Shown piece by piece: positions 1 through 6,059 of a DNA stretch of 34,626 nt. Positions within the stretch are counted from its first letter, which is position 1, and each line of letters opens with the position of its first letter. The position numbers and the translations under genes are program-made. This DNA comes from an uncultured Chthonomonas sp. (GTDB lineage Bacteria > Armatimonadota > Chthonomonadetes > Chthonomonadales > Chthonomonadaceae), in contig CAIJLM010000236.1 in NCBI GenBank assembly GCA_903821495.1, forward strand, positions 1 through 34,626. The letters are read 5' to 3'. The notes beneath the pieces are model-generated. The model ran no database searches. It saw only the letters and a program-made list of their open reading frames with translations, and was not told the origin of the DNA.

Positions 1-1167
1 ACAAAAATCAGCCTCTCCAACATCACAGCCAGCTACGGCAAAATCACCCTCGTGGCTTACCTCAAAGATGTGAGCAGAAATATCAACCTCGCAAACAAGC
101 CTCTCACCTTCTCCCTAGACGGTAACGTTGTCGGAACAGCCTCCACCGATGCCTCTGGGAAAGCCGCTCTCCTCGTTCCTAACCCGCTCGATTTTGGAGT
201 AGGAACGCATACCATGGTAGCCGCCTTTGCAGGAGATAGGCACTACACCCCCTCTACCAGAAGCGCGACACTCACTATAACCAAAGCGCCCACCGCTATC
301 AGTACAAGCGTATTCACCGGAAGCCCCGGCGAAACGAGGAACCTCAAAGCGACGCTGGTTCGTAAAGTAGACAAAGGCTCTCTTGCAAGTCAGACGCTGA
401 CCTACAAGGTAGACGGAGACACGATAGGAACGGCAGTCACCGATGGAACCGGAAAGGCAGTCCTCGCCTATAAGCTCGAAACGACCTACGCTGTCGGCGC
501 GCACACTCTCACCATAGAGTATGCAGGAGATACGAACCACAACGCCTCTACCGGAGCCGGAACTCTGACCGTTGGGAAAGCGTCCACAGTTACCGATATC
601 ACCACAATATTCGGAAGCCCTGGCGAGACAAAGACGCTCAAGGCGACGCTCAGGCGTAAAGTAGACAAAGCCTACCTTGCAAATCAGACATTGACCTTTA
701 AGATAGACGGAAACGTGATAGGAGCGTCCGTCACCGACGCTACAGGCAAGGCTACTCTCTCCTACAAGTGGAGCGAGACCTACTCCACTGGGGCGCACAC
801 TCTCACGGCAGAGTATGCAGGAGATGCCGCTTACATCGCCTCTACTGGAGCTGGGACCCTAACTGTCAATCAAGCTATCACGGGGATGCTCGGCTCTTCG
901 GCTGGAGGTCATATCGGCGTGACAATCACCCTGAAAGCCAAACTGACTCGCAAAACAGACGGCGCTCTGTTGGCGGGTAAGACGGTACGCTTCCAAGTGG
1001 ACGGCGTGGATGTCGGCTCCGCGGTGACAGACGGTATCAATGCGACCAAGATTGCCTATACTATACCTTTTGGCGCTGCACTCGGGGCGCACACAGTAAC
1101 CTTCCTGTTTGATGGAGATGTCTTCTACCTTAGTAGTAGCGACAGTAGGACATTGACCGTAAACTAG
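1..1167 (+). CDS. Secreted Ig-like repeat protein, 3' part (5' end outside window)
   Basis: The frame is open from base 1, so the true start lies upstream; the GTG at 52 is only the first internal start codon. Four consecutive Ig-like beta-sandwich domains of about 95-98 residues are visible (bacterial Ig-like Big_3 type), each with a signature of the form F-x-V/I-D-G-x-x-V/I-G, then VTDGTGKA, then a terminal YAGD. The second and third domains are very alike at DNA level with a 98-codon period (compare bases 319 and 613), which indicates a recent internal duplication. The C-terminus ends with the last Ig domain and carries no sorting signal or membrane anchor. It resembles the C-terminal half of the RCC1/Ig protein at 6060-8123, so the missing N-terminus may also hold RCC1 blades. 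An extracellular adhesive or structural role is inference. Confidence 0.8.
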   Translation, partial: TKISLSNITASYGKITLVAYLKDVSRNINLANKPLTFSLDGNVVGTASTDASGKAALLVPNPLDFGVGTHTMVAAFAGDRHYTPSTRSATLTITKAPTAISTSVFTGSPGETRNLKATLVRKVDKGSLASQTLTYKVDGDTIGTAVTDGTGKAVLAYKLETTYAVGAHTLTIEYAGDTNHNASTGAGTLTVGKASTVTDITTIFGSPGETKTLKATLRRKVDKAYLANQTLTFKIDGNVIGASVTDATGKATLSYKWSETYSTGAHTLTAEYAGDAAYIASTGAGTLTVNQAITGMLGSSAGGHIGVTITLKAKLTRKTDGALLAGKTVRFQVDGVDVGSAVTDGINATKIAYTIPFGAALGAHTVTFLFDGDVFYLSSSDSRTLTVN

Positions 1168-1190
1168 AGGGCTTCTTAATCCCTCTAACA

Positions 1191-1234
1191 GCCCCTCCAA
1201 CCTATTCTCAGGGCGGAGGGGCTATCTCTTTTTT
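1191..1234 (+). terminator. Rho-independent terminator of the Ig-repeat gene
   Basis: A perfect 8-bp stem, GCCCCTCC at 1191-1198 pairing with GGAGGGGC at 1215-1222, is followed by a T-rich tract (1223-1234). It begins 24 bp after the stop codon. The rest of the gap to the next gene (1235-1431) holds a small 6-bp hairpin at 1253-1268 and a TATAAA at 1375-1380 that could be a -10 element for the acetyltransferase, but no good -35 element accompanies it. Confidence 0.8.
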
Positions 1235-1431
1235 CACATAACCTCACCGCCCCTCCTTCGCAAAGGAGAGGAGTCTTAGCGGTTTGAGATTGGGAAGTCT
1301 GTGCGTGTTATACCAAGTTTGGGGCTTTTTCGCGGTTCATTCCCCAAAGAGTGAACTCTTACCTCAGGATAGGGTATAAAGAGGCGACTGGTTGGTTTGA
1401 CCAGAACACGCGACGCTAATTGAGAGAGGCT

Positions 1432-1911
1432 ATGTCAACAAAAGAGACGATTTTACAGACCTATACGGCGGATATTGTGCGAACAGCGGAGGAGCGTTCC
1501 GCCGTTTTCGCTCTGCGTATGCTCGTCTTCGTGGAGGAGCAGGGGGTTCCCGCCGAAGAGGAGTTGGACGCTTACGACCTTACCGCGACCCACTTCCTAA
1601 TACGGAGAGACCCCGCCCCTGATAACACGGAGGGCGGTATCGTTGGGACGGCGCGACTGATAGACAAGGGGCATGGCGCGGGGAAGGTAGGGCGCGTGGC
1701 GATTCATATTGAGCATAGAGGCGCGGGCGCGGGCGCGAAACTCATGCGCTCTATTGAGGAGGTAGCGCGTCAAGAGGGCTATAACGAACTGGTATTAGAG
1801 GCGCAGACCTACGCTATCGGCTTCTACGAAAAGTTGGGCTATGCGGCGGAGGGGGATGTCTTTATGGACTGCGACATCCCCCACAGGCTCATGCGCTATC
1901 GCTTGGAGTAG
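1432..1911 (+). CDS. GNAT family N-acetyltransferase (YjcF-like)
   Basis: A 159-residue GCN5-related acetyltransferase that would transfer an acetyl group from acetyl-CoA to an unknown amine. The N-terminal part has the RMLVFVEEQGVPAEEE segment, followed by THFLI, typical of YjcF/ElaA-like members. The acetyl-CoA pyrophosphate loop is seen as HRGAGAGAKLM, followed by the GFYEKLGYAAEGDVF segment of the last strands. I start at the ATG at 1432 because AGAGAGG lies 2 bases upstream of it in a purine-rich tract; an in-frame TTG at 1420 would add four residues but lacks a ribosome binding site. The 3' end overlaps the convergent MFS gene by 23 bp. The substrate cannot be told from sequence. Confidence 0.87.
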   Translation: MSTKETILQTYTADIVRTAEERSAVFALRMLVFVEEQGVPAEEELDAYDLTATHFLIRRDPAPDNTEGGIVGTARLIDKGHGAGKVGRVAIHIEHRGAGAGAKLMRSIEEVARQEGYNELVLEAQTYAIGFYEKLGYAAEGDVFMDCDIPHRLMRYRLE

Positions 1912-3139
1912 CGGCTTCCTCGTCCCCTGCGCTTTCTGCGCGACGATACAGCCACAGGTTCGGCAGTTGCAGAAGCGCGGAACCGAAGAGCGCCCACCGC
2001 AGAGAGCGATACTTGCCTATCATTCCGATACCGGGTCCCCCCGCCACCTGACCGAGCGCATTGCCCTGATTGGTGATAGAGAGGACGGTGGCGCGAACTT
2101 TAGGGTCTACGCTCTGCACGACCCATGCGTCGAAGAGCGGATGCATTAAACTCAGAGCCGCCCCGCGAACCATAAGCAAGGCTGCCGCCATCCAGAAGTC
2201 TCTCGCCCATGCGAACAGCGCAAGCGACAAAATAACCACCGCATTGAACGCTGTCAGAAGGCGAACGGTGTTTTTTAGGTTCCCATTCGCCGCCTGAACT
2301 CGCTTCCTGCAACCCCACACCACAAGAAACGAGAAGAGAGACCCCAACACGTTCAACACTCCGAACCATACGACGGGCTGGTAGTGACCGAATGCGGGGA
2401 ACGCCACATCCTTGAGGAGATGCGCCTCCCACAAACGGTCAAAACCCTCGCTCGCCAAGCCGACAAAGAGGTTGACCCCAACCACGACTTTTAGAATGGG
2501 GCTAACTCGCACCGCGCTGATACCCTCTTTTAGGGTCTGCTTGAGATGGCTCCACGTGTTGCGCTCCTCTGGAGGAGTGGGGCGAAAGCCCTCTTCTGGC
2601 ATGGCGAACAGCAGAAACACGAAGAGAAGCAGATAGAGCGCCCCGCCCAGAACCACCGGAATAGCGAGCGAAATCGTTCCTAGCCCGATACCTATAAGAC
2701 TAGCGGGCAACCCAATAATACGGTTTATCTGCCCAGAGCGCAGGAACACGCCGTTGACGTTCTTTTCGCCAACCTCGTCTGCAAGCCACGCCTGCGTCGC
2801 TCCGCTGGTAAAGGTGTAGCCTAACCCGACAAGAATCTCCATGCAGAATATCGCCGCCACCGTAGGAAAGAACCCCTGTATGCAACGGGTGATACCCAGC
2901 AGAAAGATACCGCACAGCATGGAGAGGCGACGGCTAAATACATCCGCCACCACCCCCGTTGGAATCTCGAAAACGAGAATCGTCGCCTCAAGAATGGTTC
3001 CCGCCATCACGAGTTGCAGAGGGTCAAGCCGCGCCGTCTGTACAAAATAGAGGCTCATCACCGCGAACATTATCGAATCGGCTATCGTGGTCGCGGCGCT
3101 CATGAAGAGGTAGACCCTCTCCGCTTTATTTTTGGTCAA
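1889..3139 (-). CDS. Major facilitator superfamily transporter
   Basis: A 416-residue polytopic inner-membrane protein, the usual length for a 12-helix MFS carrier. The loop after helix 2 reads GVVADVFSRRLSMLCG, the MFS motif-A position (G-x-x-D-x-x-G-R-R) in slightly degenerate form. The two six-helix halves are joined by a charged linker near residue 190. The start is TTG at 3139, chosen because AGGAG lies 6 bases upstream; no ATG fits. Export of a drug or metabolite is likely but the substrate is unknown. A 22-codon ORF with its own ribosome binding site and a hairpin that can hide this gene's Shine-Dalgarno lie just upstream (see 3144-3262). The 3' end overlaps the acetyltransferase gene on the other strand by 23 bp. 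Confidence 0.87.
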   Translation of the reverse strand: MTKNKAERVYLFMSAATTIADSIMFAVMSLYFVQTARLDPLQLVMAGTILEATILVFEIPTGVVADVFSRRLSMLCGIFLLGITRCIQGFFPTVAAIFCMEILVGLGYTFTSGATQAWLADEVGEKNVNGVFLRSGQINRIIGLPASLIGIGLGTISLAIPVVLGGALYLLLFVFLLFAMPEEGFRPTPPEERNTWSHLKQTLKEGISAVRVSPILKVVVGVNLFVGLASEGFDRLWEAHLLKDVAFPAFGHYQPVVWFGVLNVLGSLFSFLVVWGCRKRVQAANGNLKNTVRLLTAFNAVVILSLALFAWARDFWMAAALLMVRGAALSLMHPLFDAWVVQSVDPKVRATVLSITNQGNALGQVAGGPGIGMIGKYRSLRWALFGSALLQLPNLWLYRRAESAGDEEAATPSDSA

Positions 3140-3143
3140 AACA

Positions 3144-3176
3144 GACTCCTATTACGAAAGAAGAGCCGCAGGGAGT
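3144..3176 (-). promoter_or_regulatory. Candidate hairpin sequestering the MFS ribosome binding site
   Basis: On the minus strand GACTCC (3176-3171) can pair with GGAGTC (3149-3144) across a 22-nt loop. The right arm contains most of the AGGAG used by the MFS gene (3150-3146). The left arm overlaps the last base of the stop codon of the short leader ORF at 3176-3244. This is the geometry of a translational attenuator. The stem is only 6 bp, so it could be coincidence. Confidence 0.3.
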
Positions 3177-3244
3177 CAGGGTGATACGCTAATCCTCCCC
3201 GCGAAAAGAGAGAAACGGGTTTGAAGTAGAGTGGCGGCTGTCAT
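3176..3244 (-). CDS. Possible 22-residue leader peptide upstream of the MFS gene
   Basis: ATG at 3244 lies 10 bases after an AGGAG (3259-3255) and opens a 22-codon ORF ending with TGA at 3176, 36 bases before the MFS start. The peptide begins MTAATLLQTRF. It matches no family I know. The case rests only on the ribosome binding site and its position next to the hairpin at 3144-3176. It is the tail of a longer open frame that begins inside a terminator, and that longer frame I do not believe. Confidence 0.25.
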   Translation of the reverse strand: MTAATLLQTRFSLFAGRISVSP

Positions 3245-3387
3245 GATAGCGAGTCTCCTCTGGAAAATGTAGAGGGCGCAAAGCGGTTCCTCGCTCTCTT
3301 TATCGCATAGCGTTAGGCGGAGGGTAAAGCGGCGGGGGAAAATAGTGGCGTAGAGTAGATGGCTTCGTTCTTGCCACGCTTCCCGCA

Positions 3388-3434
3388 AAACAAGACTCCC
3401 CGCAACCGACATCGGTTAGCGGGGAGTCTTGTTT
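3388..3434 (-). terminator. Strong terminator of the DnaA-domain-like gene
   Basis: A perfect 16-bp inverted repeat (3388-3403 and 3419-3434, with core GACTCCCCGC) encloses a loop that itself pairs as AACCGA/TCGGTT. On the minus strand the hairpin is followed by a short T-rich run. It lies 66 bp downstream of the stop codon at 3501, so it most likely ends that transcript; the arrangement could also stop readthrough from the other direction. Confidence 0.8.
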
Positions 3435-3500
3435 GTACACCTCGTATTTTGAACAGACTGGTAGAATCGCGAGACCTGTAGTATAATACTATCAGGAGAC

Positions 3501-4166
3501 CTATTCGCTCTCCTCTTCCTCTTCTTCAGTCTCTGATTGCAAGTAGACGCGGAGGCGTTCCAGTTCAAAAGCGAGAACGGGGGCGGGAATGTCGGAGAGA
3601 TGGCTGATTCTATCCAGAATACGCGCCACGCCGCGCTCGGAGGCTTCATCGGGCGGGTCTGGGTAGAGCGTCTCCATCGCTTGCGCGAGAATATAGAGGG
3701 CTTCGTTGGCGTAGCGGGCTTTGCCCTGCGGGAGGTTACGCACGGGCGTATCGCTGTGGGCGCGTGAGACGGCATCGTGTACCCCGTCCCATGAGGCGTT
3801 GTACACCCCCTTCTCAAGGGAAGGGCGTGAAGCCGCCTTCGCCGCCGCCGCCGCTCGCGCTTCCGCCGCTTTCGCGTCTCTGTCCTTAATAATCTCCCAC
3901 TCTTGCACGGTGTTACCGTCAATCATGCGAAACTTTAGTTCACGACCAAAAACCTCGCGCACTGCGGTAGTGATGATGTGTTGGAGGGAGTTTTGATTGA
4001 TGACCCCGATATGGTAAGATTTATCCGGGTCTACGCCGATAATAAGACTGTCTCCATCAATGGTGATGGGGCGCGTCTGTTCGATGGCTTCCCAGAAAGA
4101 GCGATTGTTGGTTCTATCCTTCAATCGTTCCACGCAAGTCGCCCAGAGTAGAGGCAGGTTACTCAT
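3501..4166 (-). CDS. DnaA N-terminal-domain-like protein without the AAA+ part
   Basis: A 221-residue acidic protein. Residues about 5-85 resemble DnaA domain I (DnaA_N): LWATCVERLKDRTNNRSFWE, then a TRPITIDGDSLIIGV strand pair, then a helix with ITTAVREVFGRELKFRMID. In DnaA this domain mediates self-association and binding to the helicase and to regulators. An Ala-rich helical linker follows (about 100-120), then a helical C-terminal region, ending in a run of glutamates. No Walker motifs or DNA-binding domain IV are present, so it is not a replication initiator. A role as a DnaA-interacting factor or a domain-I relative with a new job is inference. The start ATG at 4166 has AGGAG 12 bases upstream. 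It has its own promoter (4267-4295) and terminator (3388-3434), so it appears to be monocistronic. Confidence 0.65.
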   Translation of the reverse strand: MSNLPLLWATCVERLKDRTNNRSFWEAIEQTRPITIDGDSLIIGVDPDKSYHIGVINQNSLQHIITTAVREVFGRELKFRMIDGNTVQEWEIIKDRDAKAAEARAAAAAKAASRPSLEKGVYNASWDGVHDAVSRAHSDTPVRNLPQGKARYANEALYILAQAMETLYPDPPDEASERGVARILDRISHLSDIPAPVLAFELERLRVYLQSETEEEEEESE

Positions 4167-4266
4167 AATGATACGTTTCTCCTAATAGAGAGCGAAATAG
4201 AGGCGCATCACAGCGAAACTCTTCTTTTCAAATGAAATGAAAAGCGAGCGGCGGATGCTATAGACG

Positions 4267-4295
4267 ATTATACAGAGAGATTAGGTTTGAGTCAA
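4267..4295 (-). promoter_or_regulatory. Sigma-70-type promoter of the DnaA-domain-like gene
   Basis: On the minus strand TTGACT (4295-4290), a 17-bp spacer and a perfect TATAAT (4272-4267) lie about 100 bp before the start codon at 4166. This is one of the two best promoter matches in the window. The remaining 4167-4352 gap also holds a small CTTTTCA/TGAAAAG inverted repeat near 4215-4235. Confidence 0.75.
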
Positions 4296-4352
4296 GCGGA
4301 AGAGCGAGGAAAAATCGACCAACCTCTCTCTTCATTGCAGGAGTAGAACGAT

Positions 4353-5729
4353 ATGCGACACTGGCAGATAGGTTTTTACAGAGTTTTCAGGCGGACGGCG
4401 CTCTCACTAGCGGCGCTAGGGGCATTGTTGACGCTAGGTTCGCCCTCTTATGGGCAAGCCCAAGACCCTCCCAAAAAAGAGGAGCCTCCGCGCCCCGTCG
4501 AGCGTCCCGGCAGAGACCCTCTCAATCTGGAAGACGACGTTATCGACCAGACTCAGGTTATCAAAACAGGCTTTGTTCTTCGCATCAATGTGGCGGGAGA
4601 GACAGAGCCTAGCGATACCTATTTCGTAGACAGCACGGGTAGCGTGGTGATGAAATATCAGGGTATTCCTATCTCTGTGACGGTAAGCAAATTTCCGCCC
4701 AAGATAGCGGCGGACGAAATCGCGAAGGCTTTCAAGAAGTACCTCAATAACCCAGTGGTCACGGTGAGCATTCTACAGGTTCCACGCTCAACGGTTTTTA
4801 TCAACGCGCCTGCATCGGTTCTGCGTAATCGGGGGCAGGCTATTATAAAGCAGGGGGATACCACTCTCCTTCAGATAATCACCCTCGCGGAGTATTCGGA
4901 GTTAGCGGACTTCTCGAACATCAAAATCACGCGCACCGATAAAGAGGGCAAAAAGACGACCTTCACGGCGAATCTCAAGTCGTTCCTAGAATCGGATAAC
5001 CCAGACGAAAAAGACAACCCCCTTCTTCAAGCCAAAGACCAGATTTCGGTCTCCTCTTTAGGCAGAAACATAGCCAACATTCCTCTCGGTAGTTTCGTCT
5101 ATGTGGGCGGCGAAGTCATAAAGAACCTAGAGAAGATACCCTACCACGACAAGCCCGCCATGACGGTGATAGAGGCGTTGACGCAGGTGGGCGGAACAAG
5201 CCTATTAGCGGATAGAAAGCGCGTACAGGTTCGCAGGGCGGGTTCTAAAACGCCCCTTATTGTAGACCTCGACCTTGTGGATAGCGGCGACGAGACGAAC
5301 AATATAGAACTCAAGCCGGGCGACTCTATTATTGTTCCCCGCCTTGCGATGACTCACTACTACTATATCAATGGGGGCTTCGCGAAGACAGGAAAGTTCC
5401 CCTATGACCATAATATGACGCTCACGCAAGCCGTTATGGAGAACGGGGGACCTGTTCCGTATGCGAAGGTTAAAGACGGTATCATTATCCGCCACCTCAA
5501 CCCAGATGGCGACCCCGCCAAAACGCTGAATATCCCCTTCAATCTGGATTCCATTTTAAAGCGGAAAAAGCCCGACATTGCGGTGCTTCCCGGCGACTCT
5601 ATCTATGTCCCGTCTGGAGCGCCGCCCACAAGACAGCCGCTAGACTTCTTAGGGTTCATCGGCGCGGCTTCCCAAGTCGTCAATCTCTACAATCAGCTTA
5701 TTGGGCGCGGGTTCGGGTTCGGCAACTAA
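4353..5729 (+). CDS. Polysaccharide export protein with SLBB domains (Wza/GumB type)
   Basis: A 458-residue exported protein. An N-terminal signal peptide has arginines at 10-14 and a hydrophobic core at 17-30, with probable cleavage near SYGQA (33-36); there is no lipobox Cys, unlike classic Wza. Residues about 65-160 form the Poly_export domain (TGFVLRINVAGETEPSDTYFVD, then a YLNNPVVTVSIL strand). Two SLBB beta-grasp domains follow at about 245-330 (YVGGEV, ALTQVGG) and 332-430 (YYYINGGF, AVMENGGP), the second ending with LPGDSIYVP. Such proteins form the periplasmic/outer-membrane channel for capsule or exopolysaccharide. The start ATG has AGGAG 9 bases upstream. No Wzc kinase or glycosyltransferase cluster is adjacent, so it is an isolated export gene, flanked by secreted Ig-repeat genes. 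Confidence 0.87.
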   Translation: MRHWQIGFYRVFRRTALSLAALGALLTLGSPSYGQAQDPPKKEEPPRPVERPGRDPLNLEDDVIDQTQVIKTGFVLRINVAGETEPSDTYFVDSTGSVVMKYQGIPISVTVSKFPPKIAADEIAKAFKKYLNNPVVTVSILQVPRSTVFINAPASVLRNRGQAIIKQGDTTLLQIITLAEYSELADFSNIKITRTDKEGKKTTFTANLKSFLESDNPDEKDNPLLQAKDQISVSSLGRNIANIPLGSFVYVGGEVIKNLEKIPYHDKPAMTVIEALTQVGGTSLLADRKRVQVRRAGSKTPLIVDLDLVDSGDETNNIELKPGDSIIVPRLAMTHYYYINGGFAKTGKFPYDHNMTLTQAVMENGGPVPYAKVKDGIIIRHLNPDGDPAKTLNIPFNLDSILKRKKPDIAVLPGDSIYVPSGAPPTRQPLDFLGFIGAASQVVNLYNQLIGRGFGFGN

Positions 5730-5786
5730 CCTACCCCTCCTCTCCTTCCGTGTCTTACTATGGAGATAGCCCTACCTCGCTTCCAG

Positions 5787-5824
5787 CCTCCTCCGCCCTT
5801 CAAATCGGGCGGAGGAGGTTTTTT
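5787..5824 (+). terminator. Rho-independent terminator of the SLBB gene (copy A)
   Basis: A perfect 12-bp stem, CCTCCTCCGCCC (5787-5798) with its complement at 5807-5818, an 8-nt loop and six Ts. An almost identical terminator lies at 8138-8176 after the RCC1/Ig gene. Confidence 0.9.
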
Positions 5825-5825
5825 G

Positions 5826-5861
5826 TCACGTAGGAGATGCGCCGACAAAAGGCGAAGAGTC
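5826..5861 (+). repeat. 36-bp leader repeat, copy A
   Basis: This segment (TCACGTAGGAGATGCGCC and onward to GGCGAAGAGTC) matches 8199-8234 at 35 of 36 positions. It directly follows terminator copy A. It contains a small CGCC/GGCG hairpin and an ATG immediately after AGGAG that would begin a short peptide MRRQKAKS. Its function is unknown; together with the terminator it forms a module duplicated around the RCC1/Ig gene. Confidence 0.85.
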
Positions 5862-5908
5862 CTGTCGTATGCGCCTATCCTACCGCCGCCTTTCAGGTTC
5901 AGTAAATG

Positions 5909-5959
5909 TTGTAAAACTAGGGTGAATCTCTATGTTGTTTTACAATATAATGGTATAAT
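5909..5959 (+). promoter_or_regulatory. Extended -10 promoter with an overlapping inverted repeat
   Basis: TGGTATAAT at 5951-5959 is an extended -10 element with a perfect TATAAT hexamer (5954-5959); no good -35 hexamer is present. A perfect 9-bp inverted repeat, TTGTAAAAC at 5909-5917 and GTTTTACAA at 5937-5945, occupies the -35 region with 19 bp between arms. That position suits an activator or repressor site acting on the RCC1/Ig gene. The regulator is unknown. Confidence 0.55.
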
Positions 5960-6059
5960 ACGCTTGAATTACATTACAGGCATCACTCGCCACGCTTCTC
6001 GCTCTAACTCTGCAAGAGGTGCGGGACTGCTCATTTTGTCAAGATAAGGAACCCTAGCG

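Larger units (their letters stand above)
3140..3500. other. 361-bp intergenic region
   Basis: Between the MFS gene and the DnaA-domain-like gene. It holds the strong terminator at 3388-3434 and the possible leader and hairpin at 3144-3262. I see no convincing promoter for the MFS gene and no longer gene. Confidence 0.6.
5730..6059 (+). other. 330-bp intergenic region upstream of the RCC1/Ig gene
   Basis: It contains terminator copy A, the 36-bp repeat copy A, an inverted repeat and the extended -10 promoter described separately. A 95-codon open frame runs across the terminator and is not a gene. About 95 bp of 5' leader would separate the promoter from the start codon at 6060. Confidence 0.7.

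Noticed and set aside
115-798. 227-codon minus-strand open frame opposite the Ig-repeat gene
   Set aside because: It follows the Ig domain periodicity on the opposite strand and has no independent features.
3176-3412. 78-codon minus-strand open frame upstream of the MFS gene
   Set aside because: Its start lies inside the loop of a strong terminator hairpin and has no ribosome binding site. Only the last 22 codons are considered, as a leader.
5826-5861. 36-bp repeat as a known riboswitch
   Set aside because: It has only a 4-bp stem and no conserved core of the fluoride, glycine, SAM, TPP or cobalamin classes.
5760-6047. 95-codon plus-strand open frame between the SLBB and RCC1/Ig genes
   Set aside because: It runs through the terminator stem, the 36-bp repeat and the promoter; it has no ribosome binding site and its protein is low in complexity.
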